This document shows positions 9,871 through 20,876 of a stretch of DNA of 64,000 bases, one piece after another. Both the position numbers and the translations under genes were made by a program. The stretch spans positions 816,501-880,500 of the forward strand of contig NC_092581.1 of the NCBI RefSeq assembly GCF_037975245.1. The letters are read 5' to 3'. This stretch comes from Apostichopus japonicus. Taxonomy: Eukaryota > Echinodermata > Holothuroidea > Aspidochirotida > Stichopodidae. Position 1 is the stretch's first letter; every line of letters starts with the position of its first letter. Under the pieces are notes generated by a model. It searched no databases, was not told the origin of the DNA, and saw only the letters and a list, made by a program, of their open reading frames with translations.

Positions 9871-11991
9871 CCCGGGGGGCGCGCGCCCCCAACGCGCCCC
9901 TGGATACGCACCTGTTCAATTTGCCAAGAAAATCCTAATGCATTTCCAAAAAAGCATTGCTATATTGCATTGTGACTCTGTAATAAGCAGAAGCCATTTA
10001 TAGCCTACTATGAATAATAAGTATAGTTTTAATATCCCATAACCTACCCCATCCTTTCGTATTTTGACATATTTCAATTGCTTTCATGCATGTATCGATT
10101 GCGTACGTGTGCAGGGACTTGGACTTTATAATGATTTCACCTCATTTTGTCTCGAAAGAAAACTTGTTCTTTGTTTCCCAATTTGCACATTGGATATTGC
10201 AGTGCTAGTTTCGTTGAGGAGAGGAGGGGGGGGGGGGGCGTTGATGGTGCGATGTGTATACGCAAATAAGTTAATGCAATAACAATAAGAGTTATAAAGG
10301 GTACTAAATATCAGGCTGCATCAGTCCAATCGAATTTGTGCAAAGTGCCCTTCGACGTTGGTGCCCCCCCCCCCCCCCTCCAGAATAAAAGTGCTTCCGC
10401 CGCCCTTGCTCATGCAACAGATTGTTTTGAGCAGACAGGTTTCTCTGCTCTCTTACCATTGAAAAAAATGCTACCAAAAAAGTATAACACTTGGTTCTAT
10501 TTCATAGAGTGCGATAGAGCGGATTTTGCATGCAATTGACCAATCAAATGGCCGGAATATAACAGGCCTACCTTCACGCCTAGGCTTAATGCCAGACCAA
10601 CCCATTCGGGTAATGCTATATTGGTCATTAAAACAACTTTTGTGACGAGATTCGCAGCGAATTCAATAAATAATCTTGACCAACATATTTAATGACGTTA
10701 GGCCTATGTTATGAGACTATTTGAATTGTTTCGTTGTAAATGTAATTTCAAGTGGATATGCATCTAGCATGTCATTGTTAGTTTATCTTCGGTTATACGC
10801 ACACGGTCGTGGTCAAAGGTTAAGTTAAGGAGCGCGAATTATGATCTGTAATATAAAGCTCACGAAAGTGCAGCCAGTTCGCTTCCTGACAGCCGTTGGC
10901 TAACAATTCATACGTAATTGTAATTTGTTGCCTAATCTGTATGGAGAGTAACTGCCAAATCATGTGAATGGCAGATATGTTCACCAGCTTGAAGGTTGTT
11001 CATTAGTTTTGTGGAGCAAGTTAGTACTTCACATTGTTTGAGTCAGCGAGCGAGAGAAATTAGGCTAGCCTATCATATAATAGTATCGCTAAGGCCAAAC
11101 GATAGGCTAGCTCACGTAGGCACTGGCATCTATAGGCCTAGCAAGTTGGAATGCTAACCTAGGCTTAATACGATATTCACTAGACAATTTACGTAAGTAA
11201 ATTAAGTCACTTAATATCTTCCGACAAAATACTAGACCTAGCTTGTTGGGCCTAATTACTTTATGGTTAAGGCTAGTACAGTTAGGGTAGGCCTAACTTA
11301 ATTAATTGTCTTTAAATTCCTACCAGAGTAGCCTACCATAGCCTAGGCTATGCCATCTAGCACTTAACAGTAACAACTAACAGTAACACATCCTCAAGAA
11401 ACTCGCAGCCGGACAAATTAGCTTAGGATGAAAGCTTTCTCCCTTTGCTTTTTTCCCCCTTTCATGACAGGCAAAACCGGCACCTGTTAGATATTTAATT
11501 ATGTTTAGGGGTTGAAACCAACGTTTTTCAGGGGAGGAAAGAAAGACCGCTTGGCTGTGGAAAGAATTCATTTCAGTAGTGAAGCAACTGTATGCAGTAT
11601 TAGTAAATGTATCTTGTGATTTAGGAGTAGAATTTGGTGAAAGAAAGGAACATATTTCAAAGAGACACTTGTAGTAAATGAAGAAACTGGTAAATGGGAA
11701 AACAACAATTTTAGGGGAGAAACCAAGGATGGCATACCTATAGGCTAAATTTTCTATATTATTTCATTCCGACAATAAATGCCATACAAGCAAACAACCC
11801 ATTACCACTATGAATTCCACGCATGTAAATTACCCCATGTTTGCATTCAATCCTATGCAAAATAACCGGCCTATTCTCAAACACTTTTTATTTCCAATTA
11901 CTGAACAGTTACACAAGTAAGGTACCTGGTCACATTTTCTATTTTCCTTCATACTATCACAACTTTCTTTAGCTTACTCTACAAAGAAAAT
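9871..11991. other. Non-coding DNA rich in TAGGCCTA-like words
   Basis: No gene is recognised. From about 10560 to 11370 the sequence is unusually dense in aggcct, ctagcc, cctagg and gcctagc words, a texture known from echinoderm genomes. C or G homopolymers of 10 or more occur near 10226 and 10362. Confidence 0.5.
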
Positions 11992-12034
11992 ATGCCATCA
12001 GAGCCTACAGAACAACAGTCTCCTCCTGAAAATA
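11992..12034 (+). CDS. Possible first coding exon
   Basis: ATG at 11992 is followed by MPSEPTEQQSPPEN and a donor (GTATGT at 12035), giving 14 codons plus one base. A polar, proline- and glutamate-rich N-terminus is plausible for a first exon. SRP68 has an acidic, disordered N-terminus and lies downstream on the same strand, but no connecting exon was found, so the link is speculative. Confidence 0.3.
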
Positions 12035-12148
12035 GTATGTTAGTTTCCTTAACCATGTTATTTTTCACCCTTAACATTACCTTTCTCCCTTAAATCTTTT
12101 CCTCAGTTATTCCACTTACAACATCTATTCTTTCCACATAGCCTAGCC

Positions 12149-13220
12149 GGAAGCAGGACACTTCGCCAAACTGCCATTTCGCCCAACCTTACCATTTTGC
12201 CCAACCAGCCTGGTCATTTCGCCCCAACCAGTCTGGTCATTTCGTCCAACCTTGATTAAATATGATATTTCAAAAGGAAACGTTCGGGAATATACAAACC
12301 GAATATTAAGGAAACTTAAGGATTGATCAGTGTGTTAGGGGTTAGGTTTGATAGTAAACATTCGAATATTAAGGAATATTAAGGAAACTTGAAGTCCTTT
12401 ACTTTGTATAACTTTAGTAAGGAAACGTTCGGGAATTTTTAACGTTACAGGATACGAACCGAATATTAAGGAATCTTGAGGATGGATCAGTGTTTTAGGG
12501 GTTAGGTTTGATATAGTAAACGTTCGGGAATTGTTAACGTTACGGGATACGAACCGAGTATTAAGGAAACTTGGTTAAATTGTGGTTAAATTGTGGTTAA
12601 ATCGTGGTTAAATTGATTACATATGTGATTACATATGTGGTTACATTGATAAAGTGGTTACATTGATTAAATATAGTAATTCAATATTACGGATGGGTTT
12701 TATATATATATTTTTCAATTTAATAAGGAAACGTTCGGGAATTGGTTGTCAGTAGGATGGATCAGTGTTTTAGGGGTTAGGTTCATAGGTTTTTATGAAG
12801 ACCGATTCCCCTGTGTTTGTATAATAATATAACTTCCATTGTATGCGTAAACGCCTAAAGTAGTGTAATCCTCCCATTATACCCGAAATAACTGCTCAGA
12901 CTCCGATTGATATCGAGCAGACCTCACTTTTTTATTTACCTATTACGAAGTAACCTAACCCAAAATAAATCAAATTGAACTAGTGGAATAGAAAAAGTAA
13001 TATTATTCTGACTGAATATTAGAAAAAAATAAGGTTGGGCGAAATGACTATGATGGTTGGGCGAAATGACCATGCTGGTTGGGCGAAATGACTATGATGG
13101 TTGGGCGAAATGACCATGCTGGTTGGGCGAAATGACCAGGCTGGTTGGGCGAAATGACCAGGCTGGTTGGGCGAAATGGCAGTTGGGCGAAATGGTTGTT
13201 GGGCGAAGTGACTAGAAAGC
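12149..13220. mobile_element. TIR element whose ends are tandem minisatellites
   Basis: The 8-bp sequence GCCTAGCC flanks the element perfectly at 12141-12148 and 13221-13228. The ends are inverted arrays of a roughly 21-24-bp unit based on ggttgggcgaaatgac: the left arm, about 12166-12255, has few units and the right arm, 13035-13215, has about eight. The interior has degenerate tandem copies of a unit with acgttcgggaat and cagtgttttaggggttaggt. There is no transposase. The 8-bp duplication suggests hAT-type mobilisation. Confidence 0.8.
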
Positions 13221-13228
13221 GCCTAGCC

Positions 13229-14525
13229 AATATGCCTCCCATGAAAAACCTTAGTTATCTCCCATGAAAACGTACTTGACTCACCTATGATGTAGGGGAG
13301 GTACAGTAAGTTACTCAACTTTCTAGTGGGAGGAAAATAATGTTCTTAGGGGAGGGAACAAATGGCCCCAGGCTAGGCCTACCACCAAATGAAAATGGGA
13401 AAAGCTAGGTTAGCCTACCAAAGCGGAGGCTAGATAGAGATGAGGACGAACTAGCCTATCCTAGGCTTCTTATACAAGCAATTGTACTTTGTAAAATGAA
13501 ATTCTCAAGCAATTAGGCCTAGCTCTGTGGTCTAATTGATGTTGGTGATGGTTCAAGTATGGAGAAAACTCTCCATGCAAGCTGATGTTACCTAGTGTAG
13601 GCAACTAAATTGATATGTACTAGCATTATTTTGACCTGAAGCTAGGCTTAACAGTATTGGTCCAACTCTCGGCATATCTTTATCAGATCATAGACTTGTT
13701 TTGATGCCTAAGGCATGATTTTATGGTCGGCAGAACTGTTTCACTGAAACTTTGATTATTATTAAACCAAATTCAAACTTTGATAAGTCGACCTCTCATT
13801 GTTGAGTAATTGTCTTTAATTTGGTTTTTAATTTGAAAACATTGATTGAAAGTTGTGAGGAACACAACTCATGGTAAACACATATTAAGAGTGTTGAGAG
13901 ATAAGTACAATATATAGTATCTCTGTCCTTGTTGATATAGAATATTATTACACAGGTGCTAGAAGTCATGGAAGCACATGAGGGTTTACCATGAATATAC
14001 CAATATGTTGTTGGTACTTGTGTAAGGCTGAAAAGCCAGTTTTCATCTTTGCAAAGTGTACATGTTGTAGCTTATGTGTCGGTCCTTATATCAGTTATCA
14101 CTTATATGACAAGAACAATGTTTATTTCAGAAATTTTTCAATTTTCCAGTTCTTCACGAATGTGCTTGCCAAGTTTGTTTAAACTAGTACATGCTCACAA
14201 AATTGTTTGGCTGATGAAATGTTCTCAAAATTGTATTGCATTCATTTCTTACTTGACCATTATAGTGAGCAATGTGCATCAAAGGAAGGTTTGGCATTTT
14301 ATGAAGTACTCCATAGGTTTGATAGCAATGTCTAGTAAGGTTCATTAATGAGTCATATTGCAAGTATGAAAAATAAACAGGCACTTAGTAACAAAAAGAG
14401 GTACAGTTTATTCATGTTTGTAAACATTCATCGGAAAGGTATCTGCATACGCAAACTGGAAGATGATCTTATGTAAAACTACTAAAAAAAAACTACTAAA
14501 ATTTATTTCACACCATAGGTATACA
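13229..14525. other. Non-coding DNA left of the copia element
   Basis: No exon or element is recognised. CTAG-rich words continue to about 13560. Confidence 0.45.
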
Positions 14526-14834
14526 TGTTATAGAGGGTATTTGAATAAAAATCAAACTGTTCTGAGTTCCTTTACACAGGCTAATATAATACGCTCACTA
14601 TTTGTATACACTAGTTCACCATAATGTTCCCGTGAAAGTTCACTTGAAAAGTTCACTTGAATGATCACTTGAATTGGTTCACTTGAAGGTTCACTTGAAT
14701 TGGTTCACTTGATTGTTCACTTGAATATTCGCTTGATTAAAAATATATAGAGTCCAACACTAACACTCAAAAAAACCCCACCAGTGATCCTGTAGAAAGA
14801 GGTGAAAACAAAGTCAACAAAGTCAACACTAACA
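14526..14834 (-). repeat. 3' LTR of the copia element
   Basis: This 309-bp repeat looks identical to 19324-19632. In element orientation it starts TGTTAG and ends TAACA. It contains a series of gttcacttgaa motifs (8 or so). ATACA lies just outside (14521-14525) and recurs at 19632-19636, overlapping the last LTR base, so the target duplication is 4-5 bp. Confidence 0.95.
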
Positions 14835-14837
14835 AAA

Positions 14838-14855
14838 CTCCCCTTTCTTCTTTTC
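14838..14855 (-). other. Polypurine tract of the copia element
   Basis: On the minus strand the tract reads AAAAGAAGAAAGGGGAG just before the 3' LTR. It is the expected primer site for plus-strand DNA synthesis. Confidence 0.75.
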
Positions 14856-14883
14856 AAAAACAAAAGGATCAACTGGTGAGACA

Positions 14884-17800
14884 CTAATGTAAATCACTAT
14901 GACACTGTAAGTTTCCAATCTGTAAGATGTCCATGAGACTCTTGCAAGACGCACCATGCTTTGTCATACAATTGGAAATCTGATCACTGCTCTCAATCCA
15001 ACTAACTCTAGAAAGTTCTCCTTTGTGCAACATCTCCTTGATACTCCCTATCTCTACCCTCAGACGCTTTTCACTCACAACTTTGGTAGAGTGAATGTTC
15101 TCAAACAAAGATTTATTGTCCGTGCACACATCAATGGGTATCATGTTTTTCTTGGGTTTGTTGAAAATCACCTCTGACAAAAGATAACCAAGGCAAAACG
15201 CTGAATCCAGGCCATCCGCCATTGATAGCGCCTCTGCTGCTAAAGTGCTTCTTACAACTCTTCTAATCTTTCCAGATCGCCATGCTAACGGACAAGAAAT
15301 GTTGTCTTTTCCCTTTAGTAACACTATATGACCACCAGCACTGGACACTCCATCTTGTAAGTTTGCATATGATGCATCACAGTACACAACTAACCTCAGT
15401 TGTTCTTGGTCACCAAGATTAGGGAATAGGATATGACTTTGCTTCATCTTTATCTTTTTGATCACTTTGTTAGCCTGTAATAAGTCTTTCACCTTCGGTT
15501 CCTTTGTTGTAGTACTGAGTTCCAGGGCATCATAACTTATATCAGGTCTGGTTTGATTGGATGCCCACTGCACCTGACCAATGGCACCTCTTAATTGTGT
15601 GACTTCACTTTGTTTTAGTAGAAATTCCTTTTGTGCCACTCTAGCTGCTGGAACTGGGATCTCTGTTATGGATTCTATGTAGGAATTTTGTGTCAGCACA
15701 ATGCCATCTACATCATGGGCAATCTCTAGTCCAATGTATCGAAAAGCTCCCTCTGCTTCTTTGCCTATTTTGAAAGCAGACTTTATCTTATCTACCACAA
15801 TTTTCTTAAAGTCTTCTGTTCCAGCCCATAGAAAATCATCCACATGCATTATGAGCATACCACTAAGTTTGTCGCCATGATGCCAGTAAAATAATGCCAA
15901 GTCTACTTCTGAACGGGAACATCCAAGTTTATTAAGTTCATCTCGAACGCTGAAATACCAGTTTCTAGAAGCATCATTTAAACCATAAACACACTTCCTT
16001 AATTTCCACACTTTGCCATGAGCATTCGCCTCTTTAGGTGGTCTTAAAAACATCTCACGGTTGATCTCATTACCTTGTAGAAAAGCAGCTTTGATATCAA
16101 TGGAATGACATCTCCAGGAGTGTGTGGATGCAAGTGCAAGGAAAACCTTTAAAGTCTCTTTTGAAACTGTTGGAGAGTCAGCTTGTACACATTTTTGCTC
16201 CTCAAAACCACGTGCCACAAGTCTGGCTTTAGCAATCTTCTTACCATCAACTGACTTCTCTGTTATCACCCATCTAGTTGAGATTGCCGGCTGTCCACAG
16301 TCCTCTATTTCTTTATAAACCTGAAATTTCGTCCAATTTGTTAGCTCCTCATTTTTAGCCAGTTTAACTTCTGCCTCTTCATGCCTGTGAACTGGTATAA
16401 AAACTACATTAGCCTCTTCCCTGGAGCTAGAAATGTCTGGCTCATTTGAACTGTCTTCTATTACCTTCCAGTCTTCCACATCATTTTCAAAATCAAGTTC
16501 TTGAATATCTGAACCATCTTTATTCTTCACATAAAACCAGTTACGGTATTTTCCAGTGGCCTTTCCTGATCTCCTTACAACCTCACATTCAATCCATGTG
16601 TCTTTACCTGTTGGTAAGTATGTGATATTCTGTTTCACCTTTGGTAGTGTTTGAACAGAGTGTATTCTGTTCCTCTGGTAAACTTGATGTTGATTTCTGT
16701 TAGCATCTCTTTCCTCATTATCATCTCCTGTAACAGTTTGAGGAATGTCAACATTATCATCTTCCTCCACTGTTGGATGAACAGGCATGTCTTCAACTTC
16801 ACTCTTTGATTCATGTTGGGAACCAACATCATTCCCTTCATTGGGTAACTCATGCCTGAGATCACTTTCAGATGATCTGTTGAACTCTTCACCAACTCTT
16901 GTTAATCTGCAGGGATGCACCCTTACATATACACTACCATGGCGAACAAATACCACCTTACCATCTTGTCCCAAGACTTTACCTGGTCCTCTCCATTTGG
17001 TACTACCATCTCGCTTGTAAAACACCTTATCACCAGGTTGGTACACTTCACCAGAGCTTCTTATCTTATGTCGGAGTGCCCGTCTGATTTTCTCTGAGGC
17101 TTCAGCTTGAATAAATGCTTTACGGCTTGAATGAAGCACATTTAAATGCTTTGCAAAGATTTCACTCACTGTAGTGCCATGTAAAGCTGGAGCTTTGTCA
17201 GTCAGTACAGACGGTAGATTGGGATTTCTACCGAACACCAGCTGATAGGGACTATATCCGTACACCATCTGCAATGAGTTTTTTGCATTCACAGCCCACA
17301 CAAGAGCAAGTTCTATATCCATGTTGGGGTAGTCCTCCAAGATCTTCTCAACACAATTATCAACAACAGCATGATTTCTCTCACAAAGGCCATTTTGCCA
17401 AGGACTGTATCCTGCAGTATTCCATATCTCGATATTTAGGTTTTCAGCCATGTCTCTGAATTCTTCATTGGCAAATTCTCCACCATTATCTGAGAGAAAC
17501 TTTTTGGGTGCACACATACCACTTCCAATCCATAGTTTCATCACCTTCTCAATAATCACCTTTGGGGTCTTGTGACGAATAACACCAGCAACACTAAAAC
17601 GTGTTGCGACATCAATAATATGTAGAAAGTATATGCCACTCTTCCACTCTTTGAGATCTAATGCCACCACTTCATTAAACTCTTTGGCCAAAGGTAGACC
17701 AACAACAGGCCTTGGTGGTGTCTTCTTGTATTGCTTGCAGACTTCACACTTAGAGACAACATCATCAACTAAATCCAAAGTTGTCTTGTCAGACACGTCA

Positions 17801-19290
17801 GCATCTTCCAACAGGTATTTTAGCTTCTGTGCAGTCGGGTGAGCAAACTGCTTGTGCAGCTTTTCAATTCTTTTTCTGTTTTCTTCTGTACTCCTCTCAT
17901 CTACTGACAGTAAAGCTTCAACTGTATCACCAATGGGCATGGTAGTTTCAACTATGGGGACGCAGTAATGCCCAGATGAGGTACACTGTAATTCAACTGT
18001 TTCTCCAAAGATTGTGGCGCAATCATTCTCCAAATCAAGTTTCACTTTAGCTTTCTTCATTGCTGGTTTACCAAGGAGGAGGGGAATATCACTGTCTACA
18101 ACATCTGTGGTTATTTGGCATTTAACTCCTGCAATTTCACAGGGAATGGTGACTTTTTCTATGGACTTCAAGCGCTTCCCACCACCAAATTTGAATACCG
18201 TGTCACTCTTACTTCTCATCACTCTGGCCTGTTTCTCTTCATCAAGCATATCCAGATAACATGTCATCCAAGACTGACCAGCCACGGTAGAACTACATGC
18301 ACTATCAAGGATGGCAGCACCCACAGCCTCATTCATTAGAACTTCTGTCTCTATTTGTTTATTACCCGTAAACAAAACAGCCTCTTCGTCCTTAACATCT
18401 GCCTTAAACACCCTCTTCTGCATATTTTCATAAGAATCAGGACAATCTTTCAGCAGATGTCTGATTGACTCACAGCTACTGCACTTTAATGGATAACCAT
18501 CAGGGCCAATAGGGTTAAGGTGTTTTGCAGTGCCCCTCATATTTCGCCCACCTCCTCTACTGCCTCGACCTCTTCCAGAAGTGTTTGGTCTCTCATAATT
18601 TGGAGCACCTGACTGTCTGTAACCATATCTTCCACGCCCTGTTCCTCTATAGCCCCCTCTTCCAGTGAAGAAAGCTGTCTCTTGTGTTGTAAGGAATGTT
18701 GGCTCTGTCTTGACAGCCACTCCTTGTTTGGCCTCAGGTGGAGGCATTGATTGTTGCCCAAAGAATTTCTTCAAGGAGTTCTGCATTTGCTCAAACATCT
18801 TATCAGGTTCTTTATAGTCCACTGCAGTAAGCACCAATTGTCGGTCTTTGTGCTCTAATTGAGCACTCTCAAGAAGTTTGAATGCGAGGACTGGTTTGGG
18901 TAGCTCCATCTTGTATTTCTTTGTTTTATTGTACAACTTCTCAAATTCTGTCACAAATTCCTCCATTGTTGTCTCTGTCTGTCTCCTGTAACGGTCAAAT
19001 GAGGTATAAGCCTCATATGCAGCTGATAGCTCATCCTTCTTAAAAACATTGTCCATGAATTTGATAAGAGTGGAAACACCAGTTTCCTTCTTCAAATCCT
19101 CCAGATCAATTTCGTTAAACACTTTATCTCTGATAGATTTAGCTCCTTCTTCTGGTAATGATAGAGCTACGGCTAAGCCATGCTTCTCTTTCTTAAGGTC
19201 GGTAACTTCTTGCCATGCTTTAACTTCTTCAATCCATCTTGAATATGGTTTTGCTTCACTAAAGACTGGTGGGGTCTTATAATTCGCCAT
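14884..19290 (-). CDS. Copia Gag-Pol polyprotein
   Basis: This 1468-codon frame has no internal stop. Gag includes a glycine/arginine-rich stretch (about 210-255) and a CX2CX4HX4C zinc knuckle (about 268-284). Protease has ILDSACSS near 328, with DSA in place of the usual DS/TG. Integrase has a zinc-binding part (HKQFAHP to CEVCKQY, about 475-525) and the catalytic triad in LDLKEW, LSDNGGEF and LCERNH (about 543, 599, 636). Reverse transcriptase spans about 983-1230 with SIDIKAAFLQG and HVDD near 1147. RNase H has YCDASYANL near 1298 and the STLAAEA motif. Gag and Pol are in one frame with no frameshift. The start lies 33 bp inside the 5' LTR, just after the primer site. Confidence 0.95.
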   Translation of the reverse strand: MANYKTPPVFSEAKPYSRWIEEVKAWQEVTDLKKEKHGLAVALSLPEEGAKSIRDKVFNEIDLEDLKKETGVSTLIKFMDNVFKKDELSAAYEAYTSFDRYRRQTETTMEEFVTEFEKLYNKTKKYKMELPKPVLAFKLLESAQLEHKDRQLVLTAVDYKEPDKMFEQMQNSLKKFFGQQSMPPPEAKQGVAVKTEPTFLTTQETAFFTGRGGYRGTGRGRYGYRQSGAPNYERPNTSGRGRGSRGGGRNMRGTAKHLNPIGPDGYPLKCSSCESIRHLLKDCPDSYENMQKRVFKADVKDEEAVLFTGNKQIETEVLMNEAVGAAILDSACSSTVAGQSWMTCYLDMLDEEKQARVMRSKSDTVFKFGGGKRLKSIEKVTIPCEIAGVKCQITTDVVDSDIPLLLGKPAMKKAKVKLDLENDCATIFGETVELQCTSSGHYCVPIVETTMPIGDTVEALLSVDERSTEENRKRIEKLHKQFAHPTAQKLKYLLEDADVSDKTTLDLVDDVVSKCEVCKQYKKTPPRPVVGLPLAKEFNEVVALDLKEWKSGIYFLHIIDVATRFSVAGVIRHKTPKVIIEKVMKLWIGSGMCAPKKFLSDNGGEFANEEFRDMAENLNIEIWNTAGYSPWQNGLCERNHAVVDNCVEKILEDYPNMDIELALVWAVNAKNSLQMVYGYSPYQLVFGRNPNLPSVLTDKAPALHGTTVSEIFAKHLNVLHSSRKAFIQAEASEKIRRALRHKIRSSGEVYQPGDKVFYKRDGSTKWRGPGKVLGQDGKVVFVRHGSVYVRVHPCRLTRVGEEFNRSSESDLRHELPNEGNDVGSQHESKSEVEDMPVHPTVEEDDNVDIPQTVTGDDNEERDANRNQHQVYQRNRIHSVQTLPKVKQNITYLPTGKDTWIECEVVRRSGKATGKYRNWFYVKNKDGSDIQELDFENDVEDWKVIEDSSNEPDISSSREEANVVFIPVHRHEEAEVKLAKNEELTNWTKFQVYKEIEDCGQPAISTRWVITEKSVDGKKIAKARLVARGFEEQKCVQADSPTVSKETLKVFLALASTHSWRCHSIDIKAAFLQGNEINREMFLRPPKEANAHGKVWKLRKCVYGLNDASRNWYFSVRDELNKLGCSRSEVDLALFYWHHGDKLSGMLIMHVDDFLWAGTEDFKKIVVDKIKSAFKIGKEAEGAFRYIGLEIAHDVDGIVLTQNSYIESITEIPVPAARVAQKEFLLKQSEVTQLRGAIGQVQWASNQTRPDISYDALELSTTTKEPKVKDLLQANKVIKKIKMKQSHILFPNLGDQEQLRLVVYCDASYANLQDGVSSAGGHIVLLKGKDNISCPLAWRSGKIRRVVRSTLAAEALSMADGLDSAFCLGYLLSEVIFNKPKKNMIPIDVCTDNKSLFENIHSTKVVSEKRLRVEIGSIKEMLHKGELSRVSWIESSDQISNCMTKHGASCKSLMDILQIGNLQCHSDLH

Positions 19291-19310
19291 TGTGTTTATT
19301 TCAGCAACCT

Positions 19311-19323
19311 CGCTCTGCTACCA
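19311..19323 (-). other. Primer binding site for initiator tRNA-Met
   Basis: Directly after the 5' LTR the minus strand reads TGGTAGCAGAGC. Its first 11 bases complement the 3' end of animal initiator tRNA-Met, the usual copia primer. Confidence 0.85.
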
Positions 19324-19632
19324 TGTTATAGAGGGTATTTGAATAAAAATCAAACTGTTCTGAGTTCCTTTACACAGGCTAATATAATACGCTCACTATT
19401 TGTATACACTAGTTCACCATAATGTTCCCGTGAAAGTTCACTTGAAAAGTTCACTTGAATGATCACTTGAATTGGTTCACTTGAAGGTTCACTTGAATTG
19501 GTTCACTTGATTGTTCACTTGAATATTCGCTTGATTAAAAATATATAGAGTCCAACACTAACACTCAAAAAAACCCCACCAGTGATCCTGTAGAAAGAGG
19601 TGAAAACAAAGTCAACAAAGTCAACACTAACA
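19324..19632 (-). repeat. 5' LTR of the copia element
   Basis: The promoter-side LTR, 309 bp, matches 14526-14834 by eye at every position. TATA-like sequence (aaaatatatag on the plus strand near 19540) lies inside. Confidence 0.95.
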
Positions 19633-20124
19633 TACATATATACATATTGCTTTTATATTTGTCTTTACAGCATTGCATTGGCCACACTGATTCACAAGAA
19701 GATTCCATGAACTGTGACTGTAACATCCTGCTGGAGGTCTGAGACATTGAAGATTCTGTAATGCTTCCGTTTGGGTATGCAGTTTACTATAGTTATATAA
19801 GCTCTGGTATTCGTTTCGTTTATTTCTGCCATTAAACCACAATAATATTCATTTGTTTATACATAGTTATATATATCAATGAGGCAGTCAGGGGTGTTTA
19901 GGTAGTCAGGGGGAGGGAGGGGAGGAAGGGAGGGAGTGTATAAAAATGAGTCTAGTTGCAATGTCTACAGTATCTGCTTTCCAATATATGAAATCTTCTT
20001 ATCTTTTACAATACTGTCCCAGGTGAAAGAAGAAGATGAAGAAAAGTGTGAGTCTTGGATGTCTTTAATGAAGCTGGATCAGGTTTAGAACAAGTGGTTG
20101 AAAGATCATAAACTCCACCAAAAT
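19633..20124. other. Non-coding DNA between copia and the ABCC relics
   Basis: There is no clear gene. A good-looking acceptor (tttgtctttacag, ending 19670) precedes an open frame HCIGHTDSQEDSMNCDCNIL that soon stops without a clear donor. Confidence 0.35.
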
Positions 20125-20300
20125 GAGAAGATCCTTCAAGCCTGTCCTCTACAGAGAGATCTGGAAGGTGATTACCAGAAATTGGAGAAAAAGTAAGATT
20201 CAAGGGAAACATCAGTGTGAGCCAGTATCATGAACATCAGTCTTGTCCTCTCAACAGTTGATTGTTGTCAAGATTAGTGCTAAATGTACGAGACACGGTA
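20125..20300 (+). pseudogene. ABCC exon relic, copy A (3' half)
   Basis: Positions 20125-20192 match the end of the ABCC exon at 24003-24179 (EKILQACPLQ is readable) but have lost 12 bp or more. Here the splice donor GTAAG at 20193 is kept. The following intronic sequence (tcaagggaaacatc... to gttgattgttgtcaag) also matches copy B. The 5' half of the exon is replaced by unrelated sequence. Confidence 0.75.
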
Positions 20301-20442
20301 CCTTAGCCTGTTGGAACCAGTCGGTATTTGGTGTGGTCTGTTTTTGTGCTAAATGTATGAGACACGGTGCCTTAGCCTATTGAAAAAAGTCGGTAATTGG
20401 TGTGGTGTGTTTTTGTGCATTGTATGAGACACGGTGCCTTAG

Positions 20443-20745
20443 CCTGATAATAATAATAAGCAAATATTTATAGAGCGCTTTATGCAAAGGCCTCAAAGTG
20501 CTTAAACAAGTACACAAATATGCAAGTCAAATCACTGTAAATTTTTGGAATAAATGAGTTTTTAAGAGACGCTTAAAACAGTCAACCGATGGTGCATTGC
20601 GAATTGAAGATGGTAGATTGTTCCAGAGATGAGGTGCAGCAGAGATGAAGGCTCTTTCTCCATAAAACTTTGTGTTTGGGGTATGGCTGGTGGCAAGAAG
20701 ACACTTTGTAGACGAGCGAAGTTGGTGAAATAGAGTTCTTATGGA
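20443..20745. repeat. Dispersed repeat of the 'tatagcgc...caaagcgctt' type
   Basis: The block begins with a (taa)n stretch and atttatagagcgctttatg, then caaagtgcttaaacaag, and interrupts a minisatellite unit between cctg and ggaacc. A weaker relative lies at 50590-50700. It is probably a short interspersed or MITE-type element. Confidence 0.55.
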
Positions 20746-20876
20746 ACCAGTCGGTATTTGGTGTGATCTGTTTTTGTGCTAAATGTACATGACACAGTGC
20801 CTTAGTCTGTTGGAACCAGTCGGTATTTGGTGTGGTCTGTTTTTGTGCTAATTGTACGAGACACAGTGCCTTAGAC

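Larger units (their letters stand above)
14526..19632 (-). mobile_element. Complete Ty1/copia LTR retrotransposon
   Basis: The element has LTRs at 19324-19632 (5') and 14526-14834 (3'), a primer binding site, one uninterrupted Gag-Pol frame and a polypurine tract, all in the right order on the minus strand. By eye the LTRs show no difference, which implies a recent insertion. Domain order (protease, integrase, reverse transcriptase, RNase H) is that of copia, not gypsy. The sequence style fits copia lineages of marine animals. Confidence 0.95.

Noticed and set aside
9652-10003. Frames of about 108 codons rich in F, L, P and S
   Set aside because: They translate the homopyrimidine tract at 9735-9870.
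15000-19280. Several plus- and minus-strand frames of 60-90 codons
   Set aside because: They lie in other frames of the intact copia Gag-Pol gene and have no features of their own.
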